DNA of 64,000 nt from Gracilaria gracilis (GCA_030374805.1 JARGSG010000029.1:62001-126000); one strand, 5' to 3'. Positions 1-10,862 are shown, numbered from the stretch's first letter. Program-made: numbers and translations. The notes: generated by a model not told the origin, from the sequence alone.

Positions 1-321
1 TGCTCTAATAGCTGACGGGAATGCCATGAGGGGTCCACCAAAGCAATTTCTGCGTCATACGAAGGATATATACGAAGCGCAGCTCGTATGTTACAGAACG
101 CGTCCCTACCAATTACGCTCTTGAAAAAGGGCACATTCAGTAACCTAGACTGACACCAGTAGTCGCGCAACCGATTAAGACCATGCAACGATGTAGCGAG
201 CTCCAAACCAAAGTACGCCATCAGCTCTTCAGTTCGTAGCGGTGTAGTGCGCTTACCTCTTCTCAGTAACTCATTACTCGTCCATTTGCGTATGCATTCT
301 ACGAACGAACCATTTAAGAAC
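1..321 (-). pseudogene. piggyBac-like transposase, 3' part (DDE_Tnp_1_7), split by gypsy insertion
   Basis: This is the downstream part of a piggyBac-type DDE transposase, an enzyme that excises and inserts its own element at TTAA sites. The minus strand is fully open from base 321 to base 1. It reads as the N-terminal part of the DDE_Tnp_1_7 domain: an EELMAYFGLEL helix, a YWCQS motif and an IGRDAFCNIRAALRIYP stretch equivalent to the family's MSRxRFxxIxxxLHF. The reading frame continues exactly into 10863-11139 if the gypsy element and one copy of its AGAAC duplication are ignored. The catalytic aspartates and the 3' end lie left of the window. Family assignment is by motif resemblance. Confidence 0.72.
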
Positions 322-1171
322 TGTGGAGCAACGCCTTTGGCGGGAAAAGCGCAGGCTCACGAAGACGTTCGGAATCTTCCCCTCGAGAGGGCAGCACAGC
401 GAACGGAGCACTCCGGGAATGACACAGCTAAGCCGGGTGTAAATCCGAGGTCAAACCGTCACGACAAGCGTCGGAGCGTTAGGCTGATTAGTAGTCGGTA
501 GAGATCCACGTATTCACACGGTCACGAGATGAGTCCTCGAAAGAGAGTAGCACGGCAACGACAAGGTGTCGGAAACGGGCCACTGAGAACAGGGCAAAAA
601 GGCAAACCCAAAAAGGGGAGAAAGCAAACCACCGGAGTGGGGAAAAGAGAGAGAACAAAGCAAACCCAATACAGGGGCGAGTATACGACAATAGGTCGGA
701 ACGAGACACACAAATAGTGGTTATACTCTGAGCGCCACAAGGGTGGGTAACTATACGTGAACAACGCTGTCGTCACTCCACTTGGAGGTGAACAGTCCGC
801 GAAGGCGTGATAGTTAGAGCCAGAATCCCTTGCTTGGCAAGGGGAAATTTACTTGGGGGAGCGATGCTCAACCCTCTAAGTACTGAGCTCGGCGCACCAC
901 TGACAGTGGGTGCGCCGGGCAAAATAATCTATAAAATATCTGAGTAAATACAGCAATGCTGGGTGCACTGCCTCCGGCATATCCGTGCTACACGTGTGCT
1001 AGTCACACCCGCTAAGCGGCGCCTCGAGCCGTGCAATCCACGTGTACATGTGTGGAAATTACCTCAGCGAGGCGACACGCTAATAGCGGTGTAGCTCATA
1101 TATATCTACTAACGCATGATGCGGAAATTAACTAAGTACCTCAAATCGCCTCCAAGGAGTGTTGTCCTTCA
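322..1171 (-). repeat. 3' LTR of gypsy element
   Basis: 850 bp, nearly identical to 10013-10862. On the minus strand it begins TGAAGGACAAC and ends CTCCACA. Short open frames inside it are not conserved genes. A similar 848-bp copy stands alone at 52827-53674 on the plus strand. Confidence 0.93.
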
Positions 1172-1187
1172 TATCCCCCTCCTTAAG
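1172..1187 (-). other. Polypurine tract of gypsy element
   Basis: Directly before the 3' LTR, the minus strand reads CTTAAGGAGGGGGATA. This is a purine-rich run in the position expected for the plus-strand DNA primer of a retrotransposon. Confidence 0.7.
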
Positions 1188-2430
1188 AGTGAGCCACGCC
1201 GTTGCGATGGCGGGTCGAACTCCCAACCGTGGGCATAAAAGCGCATCCCCGAAGTCTTCGGATTCCATCTCGCCTCGCGAAGACCAAGTCACTACCACTC
1301 CAAAGGGCACACCTCGCTCCAGCGACGATCATTCCTGTTTACCACAGTGTGTCTCGCTCTGTCGCGGTTCGCTTCCTGTTTCCAGGTCCATGAACCACAG
1401 TGTGGGATAACGGATTCGAGTCTGGGACGCTCCACAGGGGTGGTTCTCAAATATCTTCGAGCATCCCTTGATATGAGGTCTTGCGACACCCAGCCAAGTA
1501 GACGAACCCTTGCTATCACGCGGATACGCGGTACATAGCCCTGAAAAGGTGTGCAGCTCGTTTCGAGATCAAATTCTTCACGCTCGAAGCGGTTCCCTCC
1601 ACTCTGCAGCACAGAATCGGGGTGGGTTACAGTCCCTAATTTTGAAAGTTAAATATCGTTCGAACCAGCACAGCTGTGAGCAAACCTAATACAGAGTTCA
1701 ACTCCTGAAACCCAGAGCTTTCATTTGACACCAAGATTGTTGGGATTAAACACCATTGAGTGGGAAAGCGCGGTCCATTTCAGTTCACCGAAATGCAGTC
1801 TAAAAATAGAATCCCGAACTGAAACAGCGCCATAACTCCGAAGTTCTTCGAGATAATTGACTTCCGTCTTCGCCAAACAGTTTATAGAGGCCCAGAATTA
1901 CCTGGGAACGGCCCGTTAAGGAAACGGATTGAAACCCACCGAGTTACGGGTATTGCGCAGAAGGCCTCCAGAAAATACTGTAGCAGCAGGGTACGCGAGA
2001 TCGGGAATCTACAATCATTACCAGAAACGACTGGGAATCAATGCCAACGCATTATGCGGATACTGTGAAGACCGCAAGAGCGTGTAAACGCCGAAGTCCT
2101 TCGCAGTAGGCAGTGACGAACATGGTTGAACATAGGCGACTGAACATTTCCGCCAGGGGCGTGTACAAGACAAACGGTATTCTCACCGGTAAATCAACGT
2201 GTGCGCACGGAAACAGCGCACCCTTCTGAAGGAAAACCACATGCACACGTGGTCATGATAAGAACAGTGAACAAGCGAGCTGGGAGGGAACCCCTCAGGA
2301 TAATTAATCCCGAAAAAAACAAACGTGGGCCGACCGAAGACGACACCTGTCGAACTCCCGTGCACCAAAAACCAATATCCACTTCATCTTCATCTCACTT
2401 CCTTCTAGGTGAGCTAGCTTCTTCCCCTTC
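1188..2430. other. Non-coding 3' internal region of gypsy element
   Basis: About 1.2 kb between the degraded chromodomain and the polypurine tract. Only short frames are present and none resembles a known domain. It may be a long 3' untranslated region or decayed sequence. Confidence 0.6.
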
Positions 2431-2908
2431 GGGGCGTGTTATCCCACTTGGGCGTTGACAATTGTCGCCGGGAGACCCGTGAGAGTACGCTCGATGGTAC
2501 TGCACCACTTTCGATCGTGGGAGATGCTCGATTGGCTCATCCGAGTCAGCCTCGGGTCCCGTAGCCGTACCAACGTACGAGATACTGTATGTACCCCAAC
2601 GGGTGGTATGAGTGTTCCACTATGTGGTCGACTACGAACTCCTGTCGGAAGACTTCCCGGCCTTGCCGTGTGACTACGACATCCTGCTTCGGAGAGCTCT
2701 CCGGCGGCTTCATCGTGTGTGGCACTGCGTCGGTGCTTCGGTTAGACCGAGCGTGTGTCCAACAAGGTTGGTGGAGAACTGTCTCTTCGCGGTGTGGTCC
2801 CCTACTTGGGCGTCGGTGGTCACGGCGTCTCGCGGTGTCGGTGTTCCCGTTTTCTTGTTCCCTTAGAGTTCCTTCTCCCGCGGGGAGTCCCAGGTGGGCG
2901 TACCGCAA
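2430..2908 (-). pseudogene. Chromodomain of gypsy integrase C-terminus (frameshifted)
   Basis: The minus-strand frame ending at 2546 contains EFVVDHIVEHSYH followed by QYLVRWYGYG. This is the chromodomain core: the first aromatic-containing strand and the LVRWxGY strand. A second frame downstream (about 2555-2430) supplies the expected continuation with EADSDEPIEHLPRSKVVQYH, so there is one frameshift inside the domain. In chromoviruses this module, fused to integrase, steers insertion by binding modified histone H3. Here it lies about 900 bp after the integrase core, which is further than usual. Confidence 0.7.
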
Positions 2909-3207
2909 GTTTGCGTGGTAGCAACCGTTTCGAGAACGGAGTTGTGTGTGGCGTCGAACGCGCTCGCGTCAACGGTAACCTTGATTGAACCGGCCTCGCC
3001 GTGGTAGTACGTGACGTTGTCAACGGGTGGCCTTCATTGGTCTGCGCCGTGGCGTGTTCCGCCTCCGTATGCACGGGAGGTGTCAGCTCGGTTTGTCGAC
3101 ATGGTTCGCTTGCTGAGCTGATCTCCCTTACAGGTGTAGTCCGTGTCCTACAGTTGGCACTTCCCCCTGCTGGGCAATTTAGCGACGTGTCCGCGGTGTG
3201 GCCCGCC

Positions 3208-3681
3208 TCAGGCGTGTTGGGCGACTTTAGTCTCCGACGACTCTTCTCCGTCTTGGACGTGCGAGCTCAACGGCGCCTTAGGCGGTATTTCCACTCCGTT
3301 ATTCGACGTAGTCACTCCAGGCGCGCTATGCGGCGTAGGCAACGGCTTCGCCGGTAACGACTGAGTCTTCTCGGCCCTGTCCCGCACGGCGGTAGTGTCT
3401 GGTGACGATTCCGCTTCTGCGTTGATGCGCGGCGACCTTGACGAGACGCCGGGCTCCCGAGAGGGCTTTGATTGCGAATTAGCGCTGTCTCTCTTCCGTG
3501 CCACACGGTGTTCCTCACGTGACAGGGTGGAACCGTGACGATCAACGAGTCCCTCCCCCTCCTTAGATGGAGCGACATGGGGAGTGGGTGTCAACGCGCC
3601 AAGGCGGCAAATAATTACGCCAGGCGGCGGGGATTCAGACAGCGAAGGGCCAGGGCGCGTAGAGTCCGATAACATCGGCAA
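3208..3681 (-). pseudogene. Ser/Pro/Glu-rich linker of gypsy pol polyprotein
   Basis: An open frame of 157 residues lies between the integrase core and the chromodomain. It is low-complexity, rich in Ser, Pro, Glu and Arg, and has no recognisable motif. Its place on the same strand between two pol modules suggests a disordered spacer of the polyprotein. The start shown is arbitrary. Frameshifts separate it from both neighbours. Confidence 0.4.
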
Positions 3682-3789
3682 ATCCGAGAGTCCCCTACTT
3701 GGGTGTGGTACCTCCCTAGGGCGGTTGATCGGGGGTGGGTCCGGTGTGTCCTTAGTGTTCGTTTTCGCTTCTGCGGTAGAATGTCCACT

Positions 3790-4464
3790 TCATGGGTCGT
3801 TTCCCGCGGGCGGGGGTGCAAAAACCACGCGATCGCGGGAAATGCGTTCGTGTTGCTGACCCATCTCCACTACGACGGTGTCGGATTCCACAGCAATTGT
3901 TTTGAAAGGACCGTCGGCTACGGGTGAGAGCTTATGGCGTTTCTCCTTGCCTGGGTTCCAATAGTCCTTACCGATGAACACATAGTCCCCTTCTTTAAGG
4001 GCGGGTGGTCTTCGAGGGGCTCGCTGATCGAAATCACGCTTATACGCGGCTTGTGACCGGGCCGTTGACCGTTGTGCTGCAGGGACCAGCTTGGTAAGCC
4101 ATGTCTTCCAGGTTTCCCTGTATCCCTTCGTCGAAGGAAATTGATCCAGCGTTGGCTGTGCTTCGAGCGCCACGGGCGGTGGGGTGCGAGACAGAACCAA
4201 TTCAAATGGAGTTAATCCCGTAGTACGGTGTACCTGAGTGTTGTATGCGAATGTCAGCGCATCGGTGAACAGGTCCCACGTGGTGGGGTGATCGGCTACG
4301 TATGAACGGAGTGCTGCTAACAGCGTCCGGTTAAACCGTTCAGCCTGCTCATTACACTGGGGGTGGTAGGTTGTCGTGAAGAGATTCTTGACATCCAGAA
4401 TTCTGCATACATCCCCGAAGAACCGGGAGGCAAACTGTTTCCCGTTGTCGGAGAGTAGATTCAC
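3790..4464 (-). pseudogene. Gypsy integrase catalytic core (rve), partial
   Basis: The frame carries the second half of a retroviral-type integrase core: LLSDNGKQFASRFF holds the second catalytic Asp, and TTTYHPQCNEQAERFNRTLL holds the catalytic Glu region. It is followed by the typical AFAYNTQVHRTTGLTPFELV-like segment. The first catalytic Asp is in another frame at about 4600-4650 (VAIDILGPF-like reading), so the domain is split by frameshifts. It continues C-terminally into a basic region that ends at a stop at 3790. Confidence 0.85.
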
Positions 4465-4600
4465 CGGTGGACCGTAGACGAATGCCTAATGGGTGACGAA
4501 TGCTTGCGCCACCGTCAATGACGTGATTCTCCGTAAGGGTACGGTACGAACGAGCTTCAAGAAACGATCCGTGATCACGAGTAAAAACTTGTTACGCCGC

Positions 4601-5013
4601 TTAGTAGCGAGGAACGGTCCCAAAATATCGATAGCTACGAATTCTAGGGGCGCCCTTGCGGGGGAAGAGCTTCAACTTCGTCGCATGGCGGCGAAGCTTG
4701 ACGCGATTTCCGAGCACACTCGGGGGCAGAACGCGCACAGTTGCGTAGCAATCCACAGCCATTGCTGGCCAGTAGAATTTCACTTCGCAATGTAAGGTAC
4801 AGTTTCCGCTCCTCCGACGTGACCACTAAGTTTAGCATAGTGTGATAAGTGTAACACCAGAGATTGTAGGGCGTGTGGCACCACTATTTGTGGGTTTCCA
4901 GTTACCGTGCGAACGAGGTATCCAATATCATTCACCCGAAAGGGGAGATCAGCTCCTCCATTGAGTTGCGCCCGAATCTTCGTGCAGTAGGGATCGCTGA
5001 ACTGTTTCCCCAA
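4601..5013 (-). pseudogene. Gypsy integrase N-terminal zinc-binding region and start of core
   Basis: Two overlapping minus-strand frames (4780-5013 and 4601-4783) together resemble the His/Cys integrase zinc domain. A segment with LVLHLSHYAKLSGHVGG is followed by a YWPAMAVDC segment, as in gypsy integrases where the HHCC finger precedes YYWPxM. The final Cys pair and the first core Asp are reached only by changing frame, so this part carries at least two indels. Confidence 0.65.
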
Positions 5014-5194
5014 CCATCACCTCCGTTGTGACGGGTACGAAGCTCCCTGGTAGGGGGTTCGCACTTTCGCCTGACAGCGAGTAGGTCGTCCAGTTCCTGG
5101 TCAAAAATCCAGTTCGTCTGGCCATTCCTCTCTCGATATCCTCCAGTTCACCTGCGGTGTAGTCGTCAACTGCAAAGCAGGGAGTATTTCCTCA

Positions 5195-5689
5195 TCATCG
5201 GACGGCTAACGCTTCCCCTGTGGTGGGTAGGCGAGAAAGGGCGTCGGCTTGTGTATTGTTGGCGCCCTTCTTGTAGGTGACGTCGAAGTCGAACTCTTCG
5301 AGACGCAGTCTCCAACGCATTAAGCGGCCTGATGGCTCCGATATGGAGAGTAGCCATCTCAATGATGAGTGATCCGTGTACACGGTGAAATGGGCACCCA
5401 TGAGGTAGGGGCGTAGTGTGCATAATGCCCACACTACTGCAAGACATTCCTTCTCCGAGACGGAGTAATTCTTCTCATGCACGTTCAACGAACGGGACCA
5501 GTACCCAATTGGCTTGCGTTCCCCCTCTGGGTTGGTTTGAAATAAGGCGCAGCCTACCTGGTAGTCACTAGAGTCCGTGTCCACGGTATATGAAAGTCCT
5601 GGTTTCGGTAGTGACAATACTGGTGCCGTGGTTACAGCCTCCTTGAGAGAGTTAAAGGCTTCCGTCTGAGTAGACGTGAATGGGTCCAA
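5195..5689 (-). pseudogene. Gypsy RNase H domain (reverse-transcriptase type)
   Basis: The frame gives a clear gypsy RNase H: TVDTDSSDYQVGCALFQ with the first catalytic Asp, GYWSRSLNVHEKNYSVSEKECLAVVWAL with the catalytic Glu, and VYTDHSSLRWLL with the next Asp. The domain degrades the RNA strand of the RNA/DNA hybrid during reverse transcription. It is one frame away from the RT ORF. A single-base loss near 5749-5751 explains the switch, because the expected tether reading NFADIAAPLNALLRKG continues in the RNase H frame. Confidence 0.88.
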
Positions 5690-7725
5690 CTTAGGCGGTT
5701 GACCCTTCCGCAGGAGCGCGTTGAGAGGTGCCGCAATGTCCGCGAAGTTGGAATAAACCGTCTATAGACGTTGACTAATCCTAGAAAGGATCTCAGTTCG
5801 GTCTGGGTGGTCGGTTCAGTGGCCTGTTTCAGCGACTTCACACGAGCTTCCTCGATCATGACACGTCCTGGACGGATTATGTGACCCAGATACTTGACTG
5901 TATCCGTGAAGAATTCGCATTTCCTCAGCTTGAGTGTCACTCCGGCGTCCCGTAACGTGCCCATTATGTCTCTCACATGCGTGAGGTGATCATCCAGATT
6001 ATCTGAGAATACAATGACGTCGTCAAGGTAGACGAGACAAGTACGCCACTTGAAGCGGGCCAGTAGGATATCAATAGCACGCTGAAAAGTAGCGGGAGCA
6101 TTAGTTAAACCAAAGGGCATCCGTTTAAAACGGTAGAGGCCAGAGTGGCAGACAAACGCTGTCTTGTCCTGATCCTCCTTTCTCACTGGAACCTGCCAGT
6201 ATCCCCTGTTAGCATCCAATGCCGTGAATACGGTAGCATTTCCGAGAGAATCGATGTATTCATCCATACGTGGAATAGGGTACACGTCCTTGACGGTAAG
6301 AGCGTTTAGACGACGATAATCGATACAGAAGCGCCAGGAACCATCCGGTTTCGGAGCCAGTACCACTGGTGATGCCCACGGCGAATGTGCCGGTTCTATA
6401 ACTCCTGCACGGAGCATCTTGTCCAACTGAAATTGCTCTTCTTCTCTGGCCTTGGGCCCCGCCCTGTACGGATGTTGGGCTACTGGCCGAGAGTTGGGAA
6501 GGAGATCAATCCGGTGTTCCGTGGTATTTATCTCTCCGAGAGAACCATCCCACATTGTGGTGAATTCACGAAGCATATCGCGCAGTCGTTTGCGGTGTGT
6601 CTCTGGAACATGTCCGAGGTCGAGTTCTTCCAATTCCCTCACTGGGTCCAATTGGTCGTAGCTCGTCGGAACGCGTGTCTTCTCTGTCTTAACAGGCTGC
6701 TGACCCGAGAGACTCGGCGACGGAGACGAATGAGATTCAGACTCCTCCCCCTCCTTAGAGTGAACGATTCCGAGCACATCGGCAGCAGTCATCTTCGTCG
6801 GTACCAACGCAGTTGGATGCGGCATGACCGAGCCAATCACTTGGTTTTTCACCAGATACTGGGTTGTTTTGCCTAGATTGGCTATCAACACGTAAAACGG
6901 ATTATCCGGTTCCACCTGGACCACTCCATTAGCGATGGCAAGAGAGTATTTATCATACAACGACGGCAATGGCTGAACGATTCGTAAACCGTGTTGACGG
7001 GAATTCACCTGTACCCAGACTTGAGACTCTGGAGGCACGCGTGTCGCGGAGGCAACGCGAAGCTTCGTAGATTCCCGAGAACTCGGTGGTGCTTCCTGCG
7101 CCGCAGGTAGAGGTACGTGCTTCTTGGAGGCATGCCTCAAAGGACGACGAACAATCGGCACGGACGAACCATCTTCCATTTCAACCCGCCTCTGGCGGGG
7201 CCTAATGGCATCGACAAAGCGGTCGCAAAAGTCACAACCCAAAATGACTGGGGCGGCCAGGGACCGACAAACGACAAAGTCGAGCTTCACCACGCATGAG
7301 CCCAAGCGGATTACCAACTCGATGTATCCTATCGTTGACAACGGGTTGTTATTCGCGTCAGCGACGTCAGGAATGTCGCCATGGCGAATGTGTGACCGCA
7401 AGGCGGGTGGCAATGCTGTCTCAACAATGAAGGTTGGACCTGCGCCTGTATCTAATACAGTGAGATAACGCACCATAAACTGGGGTGAAAGGCCAAGGTC
7501 GGCATAGACCTTGTAATTGCGTTTGGCCATCACCATAACTCTATCCGGGAACCGGTTATTTCTTACCCGTATCCACGGTCGACGAAGAACACCAAGGTGT
7601 TCTGAGTTCACGTCTTCGACGGCCTGTTTCCTCGAGAGGATTCGGACCTGGGAGCGAGGCAGGGACGCCTCGGGCGCCTTCAGCCTCAACTCTGAGGGCG
7701 CCCCTCCAAGAGAGGAGACTCCCAC
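5632..7725 (-). CDS. Gypsy pol: aspartic protease plus reverse transcriptase
   Basis: An open frame of 697 residues. The protease active site LDTGAG lies at plus-strand 7441-7452. The reverse transcriptase follows, with RPVAQHPYR, a WASPVVLAPKPDGSWRFCIDYRRLN block, ALDANRGYWQVPV and the catalytic YLDD at 6019-6030. Its last 40 residues are out of frame after a base loss near 5750. The ORF lies in the -1 frame of gag and has no good ATG at its beginning, so it is probably expressed as a Gag-Pol fusion by frameshifting at 7731-7737. It copies element RNA into DNA inside Gag particles. Confidence 0.9.
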   Translation of the reverse strand: MGVSSLGGAPSELRLKAPEASLPRSQVRILSRKQAVEDVNSEHLGVLRRPWIRVRNNRFPDRVMVMAKRNYKVYADLGLSPQFMVRYLTVLDTGAGPTFIVETALPPALRSHIRHGDIPDVADANNNPLSTIGYIELVIRLGSCVVKLDFVVCRSLAAPVILGCDFCDRFVDAIRPRQRRVEMEDGSSVPIVRRPLRHASKKHVPLPAAQEAPPSSRESTKLRVASATRVPPESQVWVQVNSRQHGLRIVQPLPSLYDKYSLAIANGVVQVEPDNPFYVLIANLGKTTQYLVKNQVIGSVMPHPTALVPTKMTAADVLGIVHSKEGEESESHSSPSPSLSGQQPVKTEKTRVPTSYDQLDPVRELEELDLGHVPETHRKRLRDMLREFTTMWDGSLGEINTTEHRIDLLPNSRPVAQHPYRAGPKAREEEQFQLDKMLRAGVIEPAHSPWASPVVLAPKPDGSWRFCIDYRRLNALTVKDVYPIPRMDEYIDSLGNATVFTALDANRGYWQVPVRKEDQDKTAFVCHSGLYRFKRMPFGLTNAPATFQRAIDILLARFKWRTCLVYLDDVIVFSDNLDDHLTHVRDIMGTLRDAGVTLKLRKCEFFTDTVKYLGHIIRPGRVMIEEARVKSLKQATEPTTQTELRSFLGLVNVYRRFIPTSRTLRHLSTRSCGRVNRLSWTHSRLLRRKPLTLSRRL

Positions 7726-7727
7726 AA

Positions 7728-9851
7728 TTAGTTTTTCTGAGCAGATTCCGCCTGAGGCGTGTGCTCAGTATTCTGAACCATTGATGCCTGGGCACCAGTG
7801 GCAGAAGCGTCCGCAGTAGCGGTTGAATTTCCCTCGAGAGGGGTACGGGGGTGAGAGGTCACCACGTTCTGGGCAATCGGAGCCGCAATTGTGCGTGGAA
7901 TATCCATCTTCGCGCGGATGTACGATGCCATCGGAACGGAAGCCTTCTCCTCTGGTGAGAGGGATTCGTAGTTGGCAATGACTTGTGCCCACTCACGCAT
8001 GGTTAAAACGCACTGCGGAGAAGTGTGCCCTCGCGTATAGCAGAGGTGACAGATCAATCCAACAATGGCATTGACGCTCCGAGTATTCGAGAATCGCACC
8101 GCTGGGCGGGAAGCTTTCCAGCCAGGCCGTGAAGCCCGGGTTCCACCGTTCTCATATGACAGTCGAGGCGGTCGAACTCGGTTCGAATCTGCATAAAGCA
8201 GTGTACCGTCCGGAGCCGTTTGAAACGAGGCATCCGTGGTTGAGGGGAGCTCCGTTGTCGGGATTGAAAGCACGTCGCTACGGGCAAAGTGCACCTGATC
8301 ATACTCCTTGTTGGAGTGTGCCTCAGCCAGCATTGATGCCGACGGGGTTCCCGATTCCAACATCAACGCTTTAGCGGACTTCAACCGGGTACCCGGGACC
8401 CGTGCTCGTAGTGCATCGCCTTCGGCGCGTGCATACTGCCCCAGTTCCAAGTACGTAGTCTTACGGTTTTCTTCACGGCGACGGGCCACTAGGGTCCGTA
8501 TAGCCGGGTCTAGTCCATCAACGAACATGGTACAACGCTCTTGAGCGGAATAAACATTGCCACATCAGTGGAAGGCCTTATTCAGGCGCACCGAGTAATC
8601 GGTTTCCGTTTCGCCGGGGCGTTGTTTGGTGTCTCTCAGAGCGAGGATAGCCGACTGGATGGCGGTGCCAGTCGCATAGGACCTCAGTAGATACTGAACT
8701 GCTTCAGGCCAGCAAGTAACCCCTCCTTCAGAGGCGCGAGATGAACCTCTTACAGAGTTGTACTGATCTTCCGCAATTCCGCGTAGAAAATAGGGCAGCG
8801 CGACAAACGCCTGTCCTTCATTCATCCCAAGGATGTCGGCTTCCGCTACAAAGCGTGATACGAAATCCAACACCAAGATGGGATCATCGCCTGTAAACAG
8901 TTGATTACGGAGCGACAGCTGCATCCGTTTGATACAGTCTTTGACCTTTCCCGTCCCACGGGAAGTTCTATCCAATGAGGAGTCCTCCAAACGGTAATAC
9001 CGGTATGACAACAGCTTCTTGTAGAGCAGATTGGTAGGCTTCAACTCTTTTAATCCAGAGTGCTTCCTTCCCTTCGAGCGGGCGCGTATCACACCTTGGG
9101 TGGCTGATGACCGCTTCGAGCGTGACGAACGCTGACGAGGGGCTTCTTCTACCGACGAGTCGGACGAATCAGACCCGGTTGACCGGCGAGAAGAAAGAGA
9201 AGATGCTGACGAATCAGAGTCGTAGTTCTTCCGCTCTTTGCGTGCTTTGGATCCACTGACCTTCTTGTCACGGTGTGAAACAGCAACCGGCTCAGCCGTG
9301 CGATTGGCTCCAACCAGGACGGTTTGTTCCACCGTTTCTAGACGGGCGCGGAGGCGAGTAAACTTCTCAGCCACGTCCTCCACGAAATTAGCGGGTCCTC
9401 CGAAAGCTTCCAAGAGTGAGTTGACATCACCACGCAATACGCGGAGATCCTCAGAAAGGTCCTGCAAAGCAGTGTCATCCACCTTCTTTCGAAGTAACGA
9501 CAACTCCTTAGCAAGGGTAGCATGGGCAGCCCGCGTGGAGCGGAGCTGCTCTTCCACAGTTAAGTGGAGGGTGTCATTGACAGTAGCCCTCAGAGGTGCC
9601 TCCGGAGTGGGAGCTAAGGAAAGGACCGTACCTCCTACGATAGGAGCGGGACCAGCAACGGCAGGAGCCGGTCCATCACCTCGATGAGGGTTGATCAACG
9701 ACGTGGGCGGAAGTCGAGTGGTCGTCGGTACAGCTTCAGTAGCCGGCATCCCTTCGGTCCGGGACCGTGAACGGGTGGGGATCCGTGACGGAAGTGGCGG
9801 ATCCGATCTTCCAGTCTGACTGCGTGTCTTCGGACGATCTGACAGCGTCAT
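7728..9851 (-). pseudogene. Gypsy gag with CCHC zinc knuckle, one internal TGA
   Basis: This is a capsid/nucleocapsid precursor of about 700 codons. The start at 9851 is preferred over the earlier in-frame 9917 because the related element at 61466 begins at the equivalent Met before a TRSRSR-like basic stretch. The N-terminal third is Ser/Pro-rich with a predicted coiled coil. The middle is a retrotransposon gag core, and the knuckle CX2CX4HX4C (C-HL-C...H-TSPQ-C) lies at 8010-8051. An in-frame TGA at 8565-8567 interrupts it; the related copy has a sense codon there. Otherwise the frame is intact. Gag packages RNA and forms the particle. Confidence 0.85.
7731..7737 (-). promoter_or_regulatory. 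Candidate -1 ribosomal frameshift site at gag/pol junction
   Basis: The minus strand reads CAG AAA AAC TAA in the gag frame, giving the heptamer G AAA AAC immediately before the gag stop (7728-7730). Slipping back one base enters the pol frame with no stop. The same place in the second gypsy relative (63625-63631) holds the classic G GGA AAC. No downstream pseudoknot was worked out. Confidence 0.5.
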
Positions 9852-9997
9852 GACCAGAACAACCGTACAACGGGATAATCGACAGCCAATCGGCTGGGAC
9901 TTCCAGTGAACTTCCAAATGGAGACAAGGGCAAATGAACTAACCTCGCAACGAGTGAATTCCCGAGTGAATCTTCCGGCAAAAACTAAAAGCTTCTA

Positions 9998-10010
9998 GGT
10001 CGGGAGACCA
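9998..10010 (-). other. Primer-binding site of gypsy element
   Basis: Two bases inside the 5' LTR, the minus strand reads TGGTCTCCCGACC. This starts with the TGG expected for pairing with a tRNA CCA end. The same 12-base core recurs at 61363-61374 next to the LTR of the second gypsy element. It does not match the usual initiator-Met site and I could not assign the tRNA. Confidence 0.7.
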
Positions 10011-10012
10011 CT

Positions 10013-10862
10013 TGTGGAGCAACGCCTTTGGCGGGAAAAGCGCAGGCTCACGAAGACGTTCGGAATCTTCCCCTCGAGAGGGCAGCACAGCGAACGGAGC
10101 ACTCCGGGAATGACACAGCTAAGCCGGGTGTAAATCCGAGGTCAAACCGTCACGACAAGCGTCGGAGCGTTAGGCTGATTAGTAGTCGGTAGAGATCCAC
10201 GTATTCACACGGTCACGAGATGAGTCCTCGAAAGAGAGTAGCACGGCAACGACAAGGTGTCGGAAACGGGCCACTGAGAACAGGGCAAAAAGGCAAACCC
10301 AAAAAGGGGAGAAAGCAAACCACCGGAGTGGGGAAAAGAGAGAGAACAAAGCAAACCCAATACAGGGGCGAGTATACGACAATAGGTCGGAACGAGACAC
10401 ACAAATAGTGGTTATACTCTGAGCGCCACAAGGGTGGGTAACTATACGTGAACAACGCTGTCGTCACTCCACTTGGAGGTGAACAGTCCGCGAAGGCGTG
10501 ATATTTAGAGCCAGAAGCCCTTGCTTGGCAAGGGGCAATTTACTTGGGGGAGCGATGCTCAACCCTCTAAGTACTGAGCTCGGCGCACCACTGACAGTGG
10601 GTGCGCCGGGCAAAATAATCTATAAAATATCTGAGTAAATACAGCAATGCTGGGTGCACTGCCTCCGGCATATCCGTGCTACACGTGTGCTAGTCACACC
10701 CGCTGAGCGGCGCCTCGAGCCGTGCAATCCACGTGTACATGTGTGGAAACTACCTCGGCGAGGCGACACGCTAATAGCGGTGTAGCTCATATATATCTAC
10801 TAACGCATGATGCGGAAATTAACTAAGTACCTCAAATCGCCTCCACGGAGTGTTGTCCTTCA
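10013..10862 (-). repeat. 5' LTR of gypsy element
   Basis: 850 bp, begins TG and ends CA on the minus strand. It carries the element promoter by inference. It differs from the 3' LTR at about seven positions, for example around 10504, 10518, 10537, 10705 and 10850. It is followed by the target duplicate AGAAC at 10863-10867. Confidence 0.93.

Larger units (their letters stand above)
322..10862 (-). mobile_element. Complete Ty3/gypsy LTR retrotransposon with chromodomain (chromovirus-like)
   Basis: A 10,541-bp element lies on the minus strand. Two 850-bp LTRs (10013-10862 is the 5' LTR, 322-1171 the 3' LTR) end in TG...CA and are flanked by the 5-bp duplication AGAAC at 317-321 and 10863-10867. 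A primer-binding site adjoins the 5' LTR and a purine tract adjoins the 3' LTR. The internal order is gag, protease, reverse transcriptase, RNase H, integrase, chromodomain, which defines Ty3/gypsy. Only about seven differences were counted between the LTRs (about 99% identity), so the insertion is recent. Coding is nevertheless broken by one TGA in gag and several frameshifts in pol, so the copy is probably not autonomous. Confidence 0.93.

Noticed and set aside
488..776. Overlapping frames of 60-84 codons in the LTRs, identical at 10179-10467
   Set aside because: They lie wholly inside LTRs, overlap in several phases and show no domain; repetition comes from the LTR duplication.
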